Shown here: positions 1 through 10,217 of the stretch, piece after piece
Position numbering within the stretch: the stretch's first letter is position 1
How the letters are laid out: each line of letters starts with the position of its first letter
NCBI GenBank assembly: GCA_958298945.1
Contig: OY282607.1
Span: forward strand, 88,543,270-88,607,269
Direction of reading: 5' to 3'
Origin: Atherix ibis
Lineage: Eukaryota; Arthropoda; Insecta; Diptera; Athericidae
DNA length: 64,000 nucleotides
Program-made: the position numbers and the translations under genes
Notes under the pieces: model-generated
Database searches by the model: none
What the model was told of the DNA's origin: nothing
Seen by the model: the letters and a program-made list of their open reading frames with translations, nothing else

Positions 1-700
1 GTTGTTGGTTGTAGCGGTGGGCATTGGCAGTTTCACCTGGTTTCAACATCTCATAGTAGACGATACCCTGCTGATCCCACCAAACGCACAGCATCGTCTT
101 CCGTTCGAAGCGATTTGGTCTTGGGGAAGATGTTGATGGTTGGCCAGGATCAACCCACGATTTCTTGCGTTTAGGATTATCGAAATATATCCACTTTTCA
201 TCGCCTGTCACATTCCGATGCAGGAAGGACTTTCTGTTTTGTTTGGCGAGCAAGATTTTGCATGTGTTTTGGCGTCTATCGTTCAATTCATACGGCACCC
301 ATTTTCCGATCTTTTCAATCTTCCCCATGGCACGCAGGCGCATAGAAATGGCTGGCTGAGTAACACCCAATTGCTCCGCGAGCATGTTTTGCGTTTGGGT
401 ATCGTCTTCGTTCAAAAGAGCCTGCAATTGATGGTCCTCAACCTTCCTAGGCGGATTTTCACGCTTCTTATCCCACTAGTCAAAATTGCCGTCTTTGAAC
501 CGATGAAACCCATCTCGGCAAGTTGTGATTACCAAAGGAAAAATGTATGTTGTCTTACGAAATTGGTGACAATGTGCACTGATTAATGTTGACAGATATC
601 AAACTCATAAAAAACAAGTATGGCGTACCACCTATGGTAGCTTAATACGCTCACTCACGTCATCTCTGGCCAAACAGCGGATTTAAGCTTATACAACTGG
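1..700 (-). mobile_element. Mos1-like mariner, 5' end of element only (copy A1)
   Basis: This is the transposase 5' half of a mauritiana-subfamily mariner, cut by the window edge. On the minus strand fragments match the family's first half (helix-turn-helix region, a HRI-TGD-KW type first catalytic block, and the stretch before the second aspartate). The reading frame is broken and the start codon region near 530-545 is lost. The terminal inverted repeat occupies about 675-700 and is followed by a TA at 701-702, the expected target dinucleotide. The same terminus recurs at 10218, 19508 and 34135. It is non-autonomous. Family assignment is from recalled Mos1-type motifs and is fairly secure. 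Confidence 0.8.
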
Positions 701-1377
701 TAATCTGGCAAAAAAATTAAGAATTTATTTTCTTCCAAACTAATATTTTATACACACTGCACTATAACCTTGAAGATATTTTTTTTTAATAAAACAGGCT
801 TAAAATACAAATTTTTATATTATTTTATTGATTTGACCTTGCAATTATAGATAAAATATCGGATTTAAGCTTATACACCTGGTAATGTGAACGCCCAGAC
901 GATGCACTAGAGTTGATCATCGTGGTAGATGCAGGGAGCCCTATATTAAATAAAAATATTTCCAAATGAATTACGAAAATATGTATAATTGTGCTAATAT
1001 TTATTAATAAAAATGAATATTTTCGTTTTGATTTAAACTATGGCATTTATAGAATCCAATAAAAGTCCATTCATTTTCTTTTTAAATGTTTACCTTAAAC
1101 TTCTGGTTAAATGAGAATCTATCAGATGTCATTTTAGTCATTTTGTATTTTTATTTAATATCGTTTTAATGAGAAGTGATAATAATTCAATTATCGCTTA
1201 TTTATCGCAATACGCTTTGAAAATTCATGTTGTCGACTGTAACGGCATCTGTTAGAACTTAATCAAATTATTAAAAAAATTGTTGGACTATGCATTTTTT
1301 ATTTAATTATTAGTTACTGAATAGCGATTTATGATTATAAATTAAAAAAATAAATATTATTGATATTCTTAATACTA

Positions 1378-2183
1378 TTGGGAGTACAAACGAAAAACCA
1401 GCATTTTCCCATCTTTCTGGCAGCATACTGATTCCATGTCGAAAAAAATTGCTCGTCTTTTGAGGCTATTCACGAGTCGATCTAATTTTTGGTCTCTTCG
1501 TAAGATCGTAAGTTGTGCTAAGAGAGGCCACGATTCATCGATTGGAAGAGTTAGTAGTTAAAAACGGCGGTGTCTGGTTGTCTGGAGAATACGGTAGGTG
1601 GGATAGGATATCTCATTTGATTATTTCCAGGTATTAATTTAACCACCTTAGCAACATGTGTCCGAGCGTTGTCGTGCTACAAAATTACTTTGTCGTATTG
1701 GGGCCATTTTTCCTTTAATATTCGGCTCAAACGCATTAGTTTCTGTTCGGTAGAGAGCTCCTGCAATTTTCGCTACAAAACCCTTTTAGCTGTTTGCATA
1801 TAAAAAATTTCCAAGCTTGTATAATCACGCCCAATGAATTTATAAGCTCTTATTGCCTTTAACATGGATCTTCATCCTATTCCGCGTCTTCAAATTTTTG
1901 GGACGCTACTTGTCTTCTTCGTCGCAGGTACACTTTTTCGTGGTCACCACTGCACTCCAGCCGCAGATTTTTTCGTATTGTAGCCAAAAAGCAAAACTTC
2001 CCACAAATGACGTTTATTTGGCTTAAATTTCTACATTTTCACGTATAAAAAAATATATAAAGCCGATACAAAAATTAAAAATTTATTGATGAGGAGTTTT
2101 TGACGTTTCTGATCCAATATTTTGCACCAGCATTTACTACTGGCGCCATCTAATAGAAAACGGATTCGCATTTATACTCCCAG
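1378..2183 (-). mobile_element. Internally deleted mariner (806 bp) with terminal inverted repeats
   Basis: The inverted ends (tgggagtacaaac... and ...gtttatactccca-like) are each bordered by TA. On the minus strand around 1640-1740 the conserved block before and around the second catalytic aspartate can be read (W-P-Q-Y-D-K-V-I-L, then H-D-N-A-R-T-H-V-A-K). The length is well below the usual 1.2-1.3 kb and the frame is broken, so this is a non-autonomous remnant. Its partner in unit 2 is truncated at about 4148-4550. Confidence 0.7.
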
Positions 2184-2956
2184 TAGATACGAGTAACTCT
2201 AGTACTTCCGAAAATGAACAAACGCCATCTTTTATGACAATGCAAACCATGACATTTCCGGAAACCCAATAGATTTTTATTGATTTAAAACGGTTAAACG
2301 AAAGATTTTATAGTAAATATTAAGTGAACGATTATTTTATTTAACTAAATTAATTATATATCTGTAGAGACGTATGCCTACAATGAAATTTGTTCTCATA
2401 ACCAAAAACTCGATCGTAACAAAAGAAAGTAAAGTTTCAGATTATTTTTTATGAAAATTTTATATAATTTGTTTTTAAAATAATGTAATAGAGATTTTCT
2501 TCTATTAAAGACATCCTATAGAAAGTATTTATGTAATAAAGAGGCTTAATAAAATTTTATAAACAAACATTTTGCTCAGCTATTTGCAAAAATATTTCAT
2601 ATCAGGTTAAAAAATATCTGAATGTATGTGAGCAATAATAAAATTTAGAATCATAAATGCAAACATCACAAACCAGTAAATATCCTTACTCGGTTTATAA
2701 GCAATAACCATGTGTTAGGCGTCACAATAAATAAAACAAAACAAACAAATTTTTTGGCATTCCTACTTTGGAGCAAGCAAAGTACAATTGACAGTTGAGC
2801 ATGGGCAAAGCAAGCATTTCATTAATTCAAACCAGCAATACTAAACGATTGTGCTTTGGCGTTATTGATTGAAATTTCGAAGGCAAGGTGGACTCAGCAC
2901 ATTTTCTGCTTTATATTTGCCGTTAATAATTGTTATTTTTCTTACATTTGGACTTA

Positions 2957-3436
2957 TGAGGTCTGTTCAAAAAGTATTGCGAATTTTGTGTTTTTTTCAA
3001 AAATTATTTATTTATTTATGAATATCTATTTTGTCCCCTTTAAAGTAATCCCCACCACATATTATACACTTATGCCAACGTTTTTTCCAAACCTCGAAGC
3101 ACTTCAAAATATCATTTTTTGTGTTCTTGTTCACCTCCTCCTTCGATGCCGTCTTTATCTCCTCAATTGTAGCGTAGCGTGGTCCTTTCATGGGGTTCTT
3201 AAGTTTCGGGAACAAGAAAAAGTCACAAGGGTGAGATCTGGGGCATACGGTGGTTGTGGCATTATTAGTGTGTTGTTTTTGGCCAAAAATGGCAAAAGCC
3301 AATTTTTGTTCTTATACAAATCCGGGCGTTTCTGGCGGATTGATTCGCGCAACTTCTGAATAACTTGTAGGTAATATTCCTTATTGACCGTTTTACCCTG
3401 TTGTAAGAACATAATGCATTACGCCCCTAAAAATCG
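2957..3436 (-). mobile_element. Truncated mariner, F family (3' part of transposase)
   Basis: This starts with the terminus tgaggtctgttcaaaaag after a TA and holds the C-terminal third of a transposase on the minus strand. The readable part includes a P-P-Y-x-x-D-L block, C-D-F-F-L-F with the third catalytic aspartate, and the C-terminal W-K-K-R-W-x-K-C motif. It is cut at 3436 by the duplication junction. A fuller copy lies at 5312-6576. Confidence 0.8.
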
Positions 3437-5797
3437 GACTTAAGCTTATACACCTGGTAATCTGGCAAAAAAATTAAGAATTTATTTTCTTCCAAACTAA
3501 TATTTTATACACACTGCACTATAACCTTGAAGATATTTTTTTTTTAATAAAACAGGCTTAAAATACAAATTTTTATATTATTTTATTGATTTGACCTTGC
3601 AATTATAGATAAAATATCGGATTTAAGCTTATACACCTGGTAATGTGAACGCCCAGACGATGCACTAGAGTTGATCATCGTGGTAGATGCAGAGAGCCCT
3701 ATATTAAATAAAAATATTTCCAAATGAATTACGAAAATATGTATAATTGTGTTAAGATTTATTAATAAAAATGAATATTTTCGTTTTGATTTAAACTATG
3801 GAATTTATAGAATCCAATAAAATTCCCATCATATTCCGTTCATTTTCTTTTTAAATGTTTACCTTATACTTCTGGTTAAATGAGAATCTATCAGATGTCA
3901 TTTTAGTCATTTTGTATTTTTATTTAATATCGTTTTAATGAGAAGTGATAATAATTCAATTATCACTTATTTATCGCAATACGCTTTGAAAATTCATGTT
4001 AGTCGACTGTAACGGCATCTGTTAGAACTTAATCAAATTATTAAAAAAATTGTTGGACTATGCATTTTTTATTTAATTAATAGTTACTGAATAGCGATTT
4101 ATGATTATAAATTTAAAAAAAAAATATTGTTGATAGTTTTAACACTATTGGGAATACAAACGAAAAACCAGCATTTTCCCATCTTTCTGGCAGCATACGG
4201 ATTCCATGTCGAAAAAAATTGCTCGTCTTTTGGTCTCTTCGTAAAATCGTAAGTGGTGCTAAGAGAGGCCACGATTCATCGATCGGAAGAGTTAGTAGTT
4301 AAAAACGGCGGTGTCTGGTTGTTTGGAGAATACGGTAGGTGGGATAGGATATCTCATTTGATTATTTCCAGGTATTAATTTAACCACCTTAGCAGCATGT
4401 GTCCGAGCGTTGTCGTGCTACAAAATCACTTTGTCGTATTGGGGCCATTTTTCCTTTAATGTTCGGCTCAAACGCATTAGTTTCTGTTTGGTAGAAAGCT
4501 CCCGCGATATTCGCTACAAAACCCTTTAGCTGTTTGCATATAAAAACCCTTCAGTTGTTCGCATATATAAAAAATAATGCAAACCATGACATTTCCGGCA
4601 ACCCAATAGATTTTTATTGATTTAAAACGGTTAAATGAAAGATTTTATAGTAAATATTAAGTGAGCGATTATTTTATTTAACTAAATTAATTTTTCATTT
4701 AATATTAATTATATATCAGTAGAGACGTATGCCTACAATGAAATTTGTTCTCATAACCGAAAACTCGATCGTAAAAAAAGAAAGTAAAGGTTCAGATTAT
4801 TTTTTATGAACATTTTATATAATTTATTTTTAAAATAATGTAATAGAGATTTTCTTCTATTAAATACATCCTATAGAAAGTATTTATGTAATAAGAAGGC
4901 TTAATAAAATTTTATAAACAAACATTTTGCTCAGCTATTTGCAAAAATATTTCATATAAGGTTAAAAAATATCTGAATGTATGTGAGCAATAATAAAATT
5001 TAGAATCATAAATGCAAACATCACAAACCAGTAAATATCCTTACTCGGTTTATAAGCAATAACCATGTGTTAGGCGTCACAATAAATAAAACAAAACAAA
5101 CAAATTTTTTGGCATTCCTACTTTGGAGCAAGCAAAGTACAATTGACAGTTGAGCATGGGCAAAGCAAGCATTTCATTAATTCAAACCAGCAATACTAAA
5201 CGATTGTGCTTTGGCGTTATTGATTGAAATTTCGAAGGCAAGGTGGACTCAGCACATTTTCTGCTTTATATTTGCCGTTAATAATTGTTATTTTTCTTAC
5301 ATTTGGACTTATGAGGTCTGTTCAAAAAGTATTGCGAATTTTGTGTTTTTTCAAAAATTATTTATTTATTTATGAATATCTATTTTGTCCTCTTTAAAGT
5401 AAGGTAAGTCCCCACCACATATTATACACTTGCGCCAACGTTTTTTCCAAACCTCGAAGCACTTCAAAATATCATTTTTTGTGTTCTTGTTCACCTCCTC
5501 CTTCGATGCCGTCTTTATCTCCTCAATTGTAGCGTAGCGTGGTGCTTTCATGGGGTTCTTAAGTTTCGGGAACAAGAAAAAGTCGCAAGGGGTGAGATCT
5601 GCAGAATACGGTGGTTGTGGCATTATTTGTGTGTTGTTTTCGGCCAAAAATGGCAAAAGCCAATTTTTGTTCTTCTACAAATCCGGGCGTTTCTGACGGA
5701 TTGCTTCGCGCAACTTCCAAATAACTTGTAGGTAATATTCCTTATTGACCGTTTTACCCTGCTGTAAGAACATAATGCATTACGCCCCTAAAAATCG
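3437..5797. repeat. Segmental tandem duplication, unit 2
   Basis: This is the second copy of the block at 681-3436. It starts at a hybrid junction, where ...aaaatcg of the F-type mariner runs directly into the Mos1-like terminus. It lacks the counterpart of about 1805-2241 of unit 1, which removes one end of the internal mariner. It continues without a break into the complete F-type mariner, so unit 2 carries the parental right-hand flank. Confidence 0.85.
4148..4550 (-). mobile_element. Truncated duplicate of the internally deleted mariner
   Basis: This is the counterpart of 1378-1800 within duplication unit 2. It keeps one terminus (ttgggaatacaaacg...) but the opposite end was lost in a deletion. 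A short scrambled stretch (4550-4575) containing two related 'gcatata' segments marks the deletion joint. Confidence 0.65.
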
Positions 5798-6576
5798 AAG
5801 AAAAGTGTAAGCAAAACCTTCACATTAGACCGAACTTGGTGCGCTTTTTTCGGTCTTGGCTCGTGCGGCAGCTTCCATTAGGATGATTGAGCTTTGGTTT
5901 CCACACCACAACCATAAACCCATGATTCGTCACCAGTTATTACCCTTTGGAACAAATTTGGGTCGTCGCAGATAGAGTCCAACAGCTCCTTAGCAATGTT
6001 AATGCGATACTGTTTTTGGTCGAATTTGAGCAATTTTTGTACGAATTTCGCGGCGGCCAGTCTCACGACATATCATTGGTAAAAATCGAATGGCACGAGC
6101 CATCTGCAACTTCTCTAACGGTGATTTGACGATTGGCCAATACTTTTTTTTCACTTCATCAATGTTTTTGTCTGTTGTTGACGTGCTCGGGCGTCCGACA
6201 TGCTTTTTGTTGTTCACATCTTCTCGACCCTCTGAGAACATTTTGTACTACCGATAAACGTTGCTTCGGTCTAAGGTAGCTTTACCATATGCCACAGTCA
6301 ACATTGGGAATGCGTCCGCACAATTTATTTTGTTTTTCACATAAAATTTTGTACAGATTCTTTCATCCATTTTTCGGAATGGGCAAAAATCGAAGACGAG
6401 CCAAAACACGCGCAAGCAAAGCAGCTGTCAAAAATTAACTGAACATTCAAAATGGCCGAACTTATCGGCATAAATGAGAGATATGAGTACCAACATAACG
6501 CTACCAAAAAATCGAAAATCGTGTATACGTTACCCGCGGAAATTCAAAATTGGCGATACTTTTTGAACAGACCTCG
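5312..6576 (-). mobile_element. Full-length decayed mariner, F family (1265 bp)
   Basis: Both termini are present: tgaggtctgttcaaaaagta at the left, with its inverted partner ending at 6576, each next to TA. The length is typical for mariner. It encodes one transposase on the minus strand, described in the separate entry. The same family appears as a truncated copy at 2957 and as a scrambled copy at 45880. Confidence 0.88.
5366..6370 (-). pseudogene. Mariner transposase (F family), broken
   Basis: A cut-and-paste DDD transposase would be read from the ATG at 6370 (begins M-D-E-R-I-C) to the stop near 5366. The N-terminal helix-turn-helix half, the linker containing G-R-P-S-T-S, the first catalytic block (I-T-G-D-E-S-W-V-Y-G) and the last (P-C-D-F-F-L-F) can all be seen, but they fall in different frames. 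The frame is interrupted by several indels between about 5660 and 6070. The C-terminus ends in a lysine-rich K-I-D-I-H-K. No active product is expected. Confidence 0.8.
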
Positions 6577-7110
6577 TATTTTTTTAATGGCAAGTCTTGT
6601 TCCGTTACATAGCCTCGACTGATCTTAATTTTGAAGGAGCATTATTGGTGCATCAATTTTCAAAATTAAAATGTTGCGGTGGTATACCAGGTGGCTCGAA
6701 AAAAAAATATTTTTTTTAAATGTTTCACTACAGCGCTATTTTAGCAGCTACCTGGAGTAAAATGGATAAACCCTTATAATTTCTGCATCAAAAAACCCCT
6801 ATATAGAAATTTTCAATAGGATCCTATAAGCGGAACATAACATACCAACAAACATTTGATTTAATAATACAAACATTCAATTTTTATATGGTAATAAAAA
6901 TAAAAATAATTAAATATTTACTATTTTCATTATTTTAAGTTTGAAAAAATTACACAACTTGCAAAAATATTTGTACCATAAGCAAGTAAGCTTTCTTTAT
7001 GATTTCAGTTTTTGTAATTTTGTTTGAGTTTATTTTATGGCAAATTTTTTTAGCTTTAGATTCTATTAGAAGGTATTTTTCCATTAGTTTTTATGAATAA
7101 TAAAATATGA
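6577..7110. other. AT-rich intergenic DNA
   Basis: No open frame, repeat end or RNA gene recognised. It lies between the F-type mariner and the peptide gene cluster. Confidence 0.6.
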
Positions 7111-7114
7111 AAGA

Positions 7115-7125
7115 GGGAAAAATCC
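7115..7125 (+). promoter_or_regulatory. kappaB-like 11-mer upstream of peptide gene 1
   Basis: The sequence gggaaaaatcc lies about 107 bases before the TATA box of the first peptide gene. It resembles binding sites of insect Rel-family factors (Dorsal, Dif, Relish) but is one base longer than the commonest form. A single match in AT-rich DNA can occur by chance. Confidence 0.3.
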
Positions 7126-7231
7126 ACATATTTCTGCAAACATTTTTCAAAAACACTTGTTCAATTAATCTATTATTTATTTAGTATTGATTATGCTAAG
7201 AAAATAACTCTAATTTCTTTTCAGACTTTAT

Positions 7232-7246
7232 TATAAAAGGCAGGTG
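7232..7246 (+). promoter_or_regulatory. TATA box with adjacent E-box, peptide gene 1
   Basis: TATAAAAG at 7232-7239 is followed by CAGGTG at 7241-7246. The TATA box sits 123 bases before the ATG at 7355, which would give a 5'UTR of about 90 bases. Peptide gene 2 has the same arrangement (TATAAATA followed by CACCTG at nearly the same spacing), which supports both. Confidence 0.5.
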
Positions 7247-7354
7247 ATAATGGTAAGAATTAGACATATTCGTTAAAAATATAGTTAAGTTACTACTTAT
7301 CTGCTAACTTTTTTCAAATATTTTTTTCTAAATTCTTGTTTAAAATTTTACACA

Positions 7355-7510
7355 ATGTTTAAGTGGATGTTTTTAACAGTTGGCCTTTTGTTTATACTTG
7401 CATCGACTTTTGGAGAAGCTTATATTCTTTGGACGCCGGATAGACGCCCAAAATGTCCGAATAACCAAACACGCCTTATCAAAGGGAAATGCAGATTTAT
7501 TGTTCGTTAA
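7355..7510 (+). CDS. Secapin-like secreted peptide 1
   Basis: This encodes 51 residues and is too short for most ORF cut-offs. Residues 1-22 are a hydrophobic signal peptide (a K-W start, then L-T-V-G-L-L-F-I-L-A core) with a likely cut after G-E-A. The mature part is about 29 residues, begins with Y-I-L and is strongly basic. It has two cysteines (34 and 46) and ends K-C-R-F-I-V-R. This layout, with two cysteines 11 residues apart and a C-terminal C-R-x-x-V, matches the secapin family of bee and wasp venom and immune peptides, whose cysteines form one disulfide. Function here (antimicrobial, protease inhibitor or venom) is inference. A polyadenylation signal AATAAA follows at 7553-7558. The neighbour at 8138 is a paralogue on the same strand. 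Confidence 0.75.
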   Translation: MFKWMFLTVGLLFILASTFGEAYILWTPDRRPKCPNNQTRLIKGKCRFIVR

Positions 7511-7552
7511 CTTAAGAATAATATTGTCAATGTTATTTTTCTAAAAGAATGG

Positions 7553-7558
7553 AATAAA
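7553..7558 (+). promoter_or_regulatory. Polyadenylation signal, peptide gene 1
   Basis: AATAAA lies 43 bases after the stop codon of the 7355-7510 gene, a suitable place for the end of a short mRNA. Confidence 0.55.
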
Positions 7559-7965
7559 TATTTGCACCTACACAAAAATCAGAAGTTTTCTTTTCAAAAC
7601 ATAATTTTTTTTAGAAATTTCCATATTTTTTTTCTCCAACTCGTAAAAAGTGCCATCTCTTAACAAAATATTGAAACCAGATTCGTTTATCCCCGATATT
7701 GTGCAGTATTTTGTGAATTGTTAAAATCATGAAGAATTCTTTTTATTATTAATTTTGTCAATGCCTATAAATTTGTTATTGCTCTATAATACTTATTAAA
7801 ATATTGAAATTTTTTGGAAAAATTTATACGCAAAAAGCTGAGCCTAATTGCGTATTTTTGTGAAAATATTTACCAAGAAAATAGTTAATATTTGTACAAT
7901 TGTTCTAATGTTATTTAATTGTGGTTTTTTTTTTTGTTGTTTGAATTTTTATTACCAAATCTAAG

Positions 7966-8010
7966 TATAAATAGCTCACCTGATTTCATGGCAATATTAA
8001 TAAATTCAGT
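7966..8010 (+). promoter_or_regulatory. Core promoter, peptide gene 2
   Basis: TATAAATA (7966-7973) is followed by an E-box CACCTG (7977-7982) and a TCAGT initiator (8006-8010). The spacing from TATA to initiator is about 10 bases longer than ideal, so the start may lie nearer 7997. The layout parallels that of peptide gene 1. Confidence 0.5.
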
Positions 8011-8077
8011 TGTAAAAAGTCTATCGTTAGAAACGGTATTGAAAATTTATATTGGAAAAAAAATATTCACAAAAAAG

Positions 8078-8125
8078 GTAAAATTATAATTATTAATATA
8101 TAATAATTAACAGATTTTTATTTAG
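8078..8125 (+). other. Predicted 48-base intron in the 5'UTR of peptide gene 2
   Basis: A donor AAG/GTAAAA at 8077/8078 and a pyrimidine-rich acceptor tttttatttag ending at 8125 enclose an AT-rich 48-base intron. It ends 12 bases before the ATG. Length and composition fit short insect introns. The acceptor half is duplicated in the dead copy at 8369-8470. Confidence 0.55.
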
Positions 8126-8137
8126 ATCTTTTCGAAA

Positions 8138-8338
8138 ATGTTGAATCGAATTCTTTTGATTTGTGCACTTTTGTGTTTTGTTATGGTAACTTCTGGGATG
8201 ACTGAAGCATTTAATATACGGGATCAAAATATAATCGATATTTTACCACCAACTAAGGCTGCCCTGTTCGAAATACCCAAAATATGCCCCCCAGGTCACA
8301 AATTGGGTCGTGGTAAATGCCGCCTTTCTGTTCGTTAA
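8138..8338 (+). CDS. Secapin-like secreted peptide 2
   Basis: This encodes 66 residues. Residues 1-24 form a signal peptide (hydrophobic L-L-I-C-A-L-L-C-F-V-M-V core). A propeptide-like acidic stretch with D-I-L-P-P follows, then the C-terminal module E-I-P-K-I-C-P-P-G-H-K...G-K-C-R-L-S-V-R. The two mature cysteines are separated by ten residues, the C-P-P-G motif follows the first, and the chain ends in a basic residue soon after the second. That is the diagnostic spacing of secapins. It shares the G-K-C-R ending with the peptide at 7355, about 630 bases upstream on the same strand. The start is the first ATG after a predicted 5'UTR intron. Role in immunity, venom or protease inhibition is inferred only from the family. 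Confidence 0.8.
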   Translation: MLNRILLICALLCFVMVTSGMTEAFNIRDQNIIDILPPTKAALFEIPKICPPGHKLGRGKCRLSVR

Positions 8339-8368
8339 TAATTAAAAAATATTCAAAAAAATTTGAAA

Positions 8369-8470
8369 TTATACAATAATTATTAAATTACAATAATTAA
8401 CAGAGTTTTATTAAGATCTTTTCGAAAATGTTGAATTGAATTTTTTTGATTTGTGCACTTTTGTAACTTG
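8369..8470 (+). pseudogene. Dead partial duplicate of peptide gene 2
   Basis: This repeats the intron acceptor and first codons of the 8138 gene about 290 bases downstream. The blocks taattaacag, gatcttttcgaaaatgttga and ttgtgcacttttgt are shared. The copied ATG at 8428 is followed after three codons by TGA, and similarity ends at about 8470, inside the signal peptide. It marks a past tandem duplication in the peptide cluster. Confidence 0.75.
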
Positions 8471-8589
8471 TTTTTACCATTATTTTTATCTGTGCGATCT
8501 GATAAAGTTGCAAAATATCTGATGAGTAAAGGTTTGGTGAAATTTTACCAAAAAAAAATTCTTATATAATATTTTTCAATTATTTTATT

Positions 8590-9310
8590 TACTAACCTTT
8601 TTTTGAATCGACGCTTTCACGTAAACGAATCTTTACAAACTCTCCAATATCCTGCTTACTTGGACCCATCCTTTACAACATTTATCAGCTTACTTGGACC
8701 CATCCTTTACAACATTTATACATCCGATAATCCAACTAATCCTAATTGCTTTTTTGCCATATACGCCGAATATACGGTCTGCCTTGCATCTAAAAAAAAT
8801 TCTCAAAAAGCTTCCGAAATTCTCCAAATCCAAATTCAAGCCCTCCGGAATTGTTTAACCAGGTGGAGAGTAAACGTTAGTGAGCGCAAATCTACCCACA
8901 TAAATTTTTCTCTCTGCCATAAGCCATGTGCTGTCATATACCTTAGTGGTAGTGCCATACGCAAATACCACCTAGGACTGAACTTAGATAAACGGTTGAC
9001 ATGGAACTTTGTGGGCCAACTAAACATTCCAATTCTCATTGAATCCAATCCGTTTAATTAAAAAATACACCGTACAATTGTCGATGCTCCCTTTTATGTT
9101 CGCAATATTTTTATCTACCTCAATTTTAAAATCCATTTTTATTTATGATGTTACTGTGTCTCGTTATAGAAAGTTCCATTCTCCTGTCTCCAATCACTCT
9201 ACTTCTTTTAAAAAAAAAAAAAAAAAACTACCCATCGAAGACTTAAAAAGTCAACATTTTTTCTTATTTAATAGACAAATTAATATGTTATATTATAATT
9301 TCATGTTTTT
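8590..9310 (+). mobile_element. Jockey-clade LINE fragment (reverse transcriptase C-terminal part)
   Basis: The + strand reads as a degraded Jockey-type reverse transcriptase. The block L-L-G-P-I-L-Y-N-I-Y is followed by F-A-I-Y-A-E-Y-T where the catalytic Y-A-D-D should be. Then come the conserved W-R-V-N-V-S-E-R-K-S and a G-L-N-L-D-K-R-L-T-W block. A remnant of the tail with M-L-P-F-M-F follows in another frame. The catalytic D-D pair has become E-Y. A 33-35 base segment (cttacttggacccatccttt...) is duplicated in tandem at 8657-8723. There is an A16 run at 9211-9228. It is dead and 5'-truncated. Confidence 0.75.
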
Positions 9311-9319
9311 CTAATAATT

Positions 9320-10217
9320 TATAATTCTGATGTCGGCAAATCATTCTTTATTAATAATAAATAGTGTTTAAAAATAGAACTGAAATTGTTTGTTATTTTC
9401 CGTCATTTATATAAATATATGTACACATGTGCTGTCTAATTAGAGCTGAATATAAATAATGAATATGCCTAATATACTCGCACCTCATCGTAAAACTTTC
9501 CTCCCACTCTCAGTCCAAAATCAATTTATGCTAGTCTGGATTGAATTTCGTAATGAATCCGATGCAAATGCACTTGGACATATGCAATAAAATGACGATA
9601 ATATTGCCTCGTCTCCTATTTGGATTGCAATTTAATATGCAAAGTATAATTGAACTAAAGACGTACTCGTAAATATCGATTGTACAAGGGCCGATTGAAG
9701 TCCGGATTCGGCTATGCCAAGTTTATGCTAAACTCCAGACCAGGCGTTAGACATGCCCCGAAGAATTATGCTAGCAAAATGAGCGTGAAATTTGCATTTC
9801 GAACGAATTTTGCATTCCTCTGAACATGTCCGATAGCCTATTAAGGCAGCCATGAGCGATTTATGGTCACAATATAGCACCGGATGCTATGAAATTCAAT
9901 TGGTCATAGAACTTTTCCTGAGAAAGGATTTTGGATTTGTTCTTGTTTTAAGTTCATTTAATTATGAATAGTAATAGTTTTCTTGAGTTGGCAATTTGAA
10001 TAATTTGAATTTAGATTTTTGTAAAATAGTTGACAATATAGAAATTTCAATAAAGTTGTTCATTGATTTTGTTAAAAAAAATAATGTCGATTGCATTGTC
10101 AAAGAAATTCACTGTTTTTTTAGATCTTTTTTCTATTTAAAAATTAAATTTTCACCTTACAAATTTTTTTATTCAAAGGGTAGTTTTTTGTTGTTAATAC
10201 AACAATTTGGAGCATAT
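9320..10217. other. Non-coding stretch with slightly higher GC
   Basis: No open frame of note. 9470-9900 is visibly less AT-rich than its surroundings and shows no repeats elsewhere in the window, so it may be single-copy regulatory or intronic DNA. I see no specific motif to assign. Confidence 0.4.

Larger units (their letters stand above)
681..3436. repeat. Segmental tandem duplication, unit 1
   Basis: This block of about 2756 bases is repeated head to tail at 3437-5797. It begins inside the terminal repeat of mariner A1 and ends inside another mariner (the copy starting at 2957). Most of the sequence between the two units is near identical, with scattered substitutions and small indels. 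Inside it lie a second copy of the A1-type terminus at about 860-884, an internally deleted mariner (1378-2183) and otherwise AT-rich DNA without open frames. Confidence 0.85.

Noticed and set aside
3012..3302. 96-codon frame on the minus strand considered as a host gene
   Set aside because: It contains the mariner third catalytic block and sits inside the F-family terminus; it is a transposase fragment.
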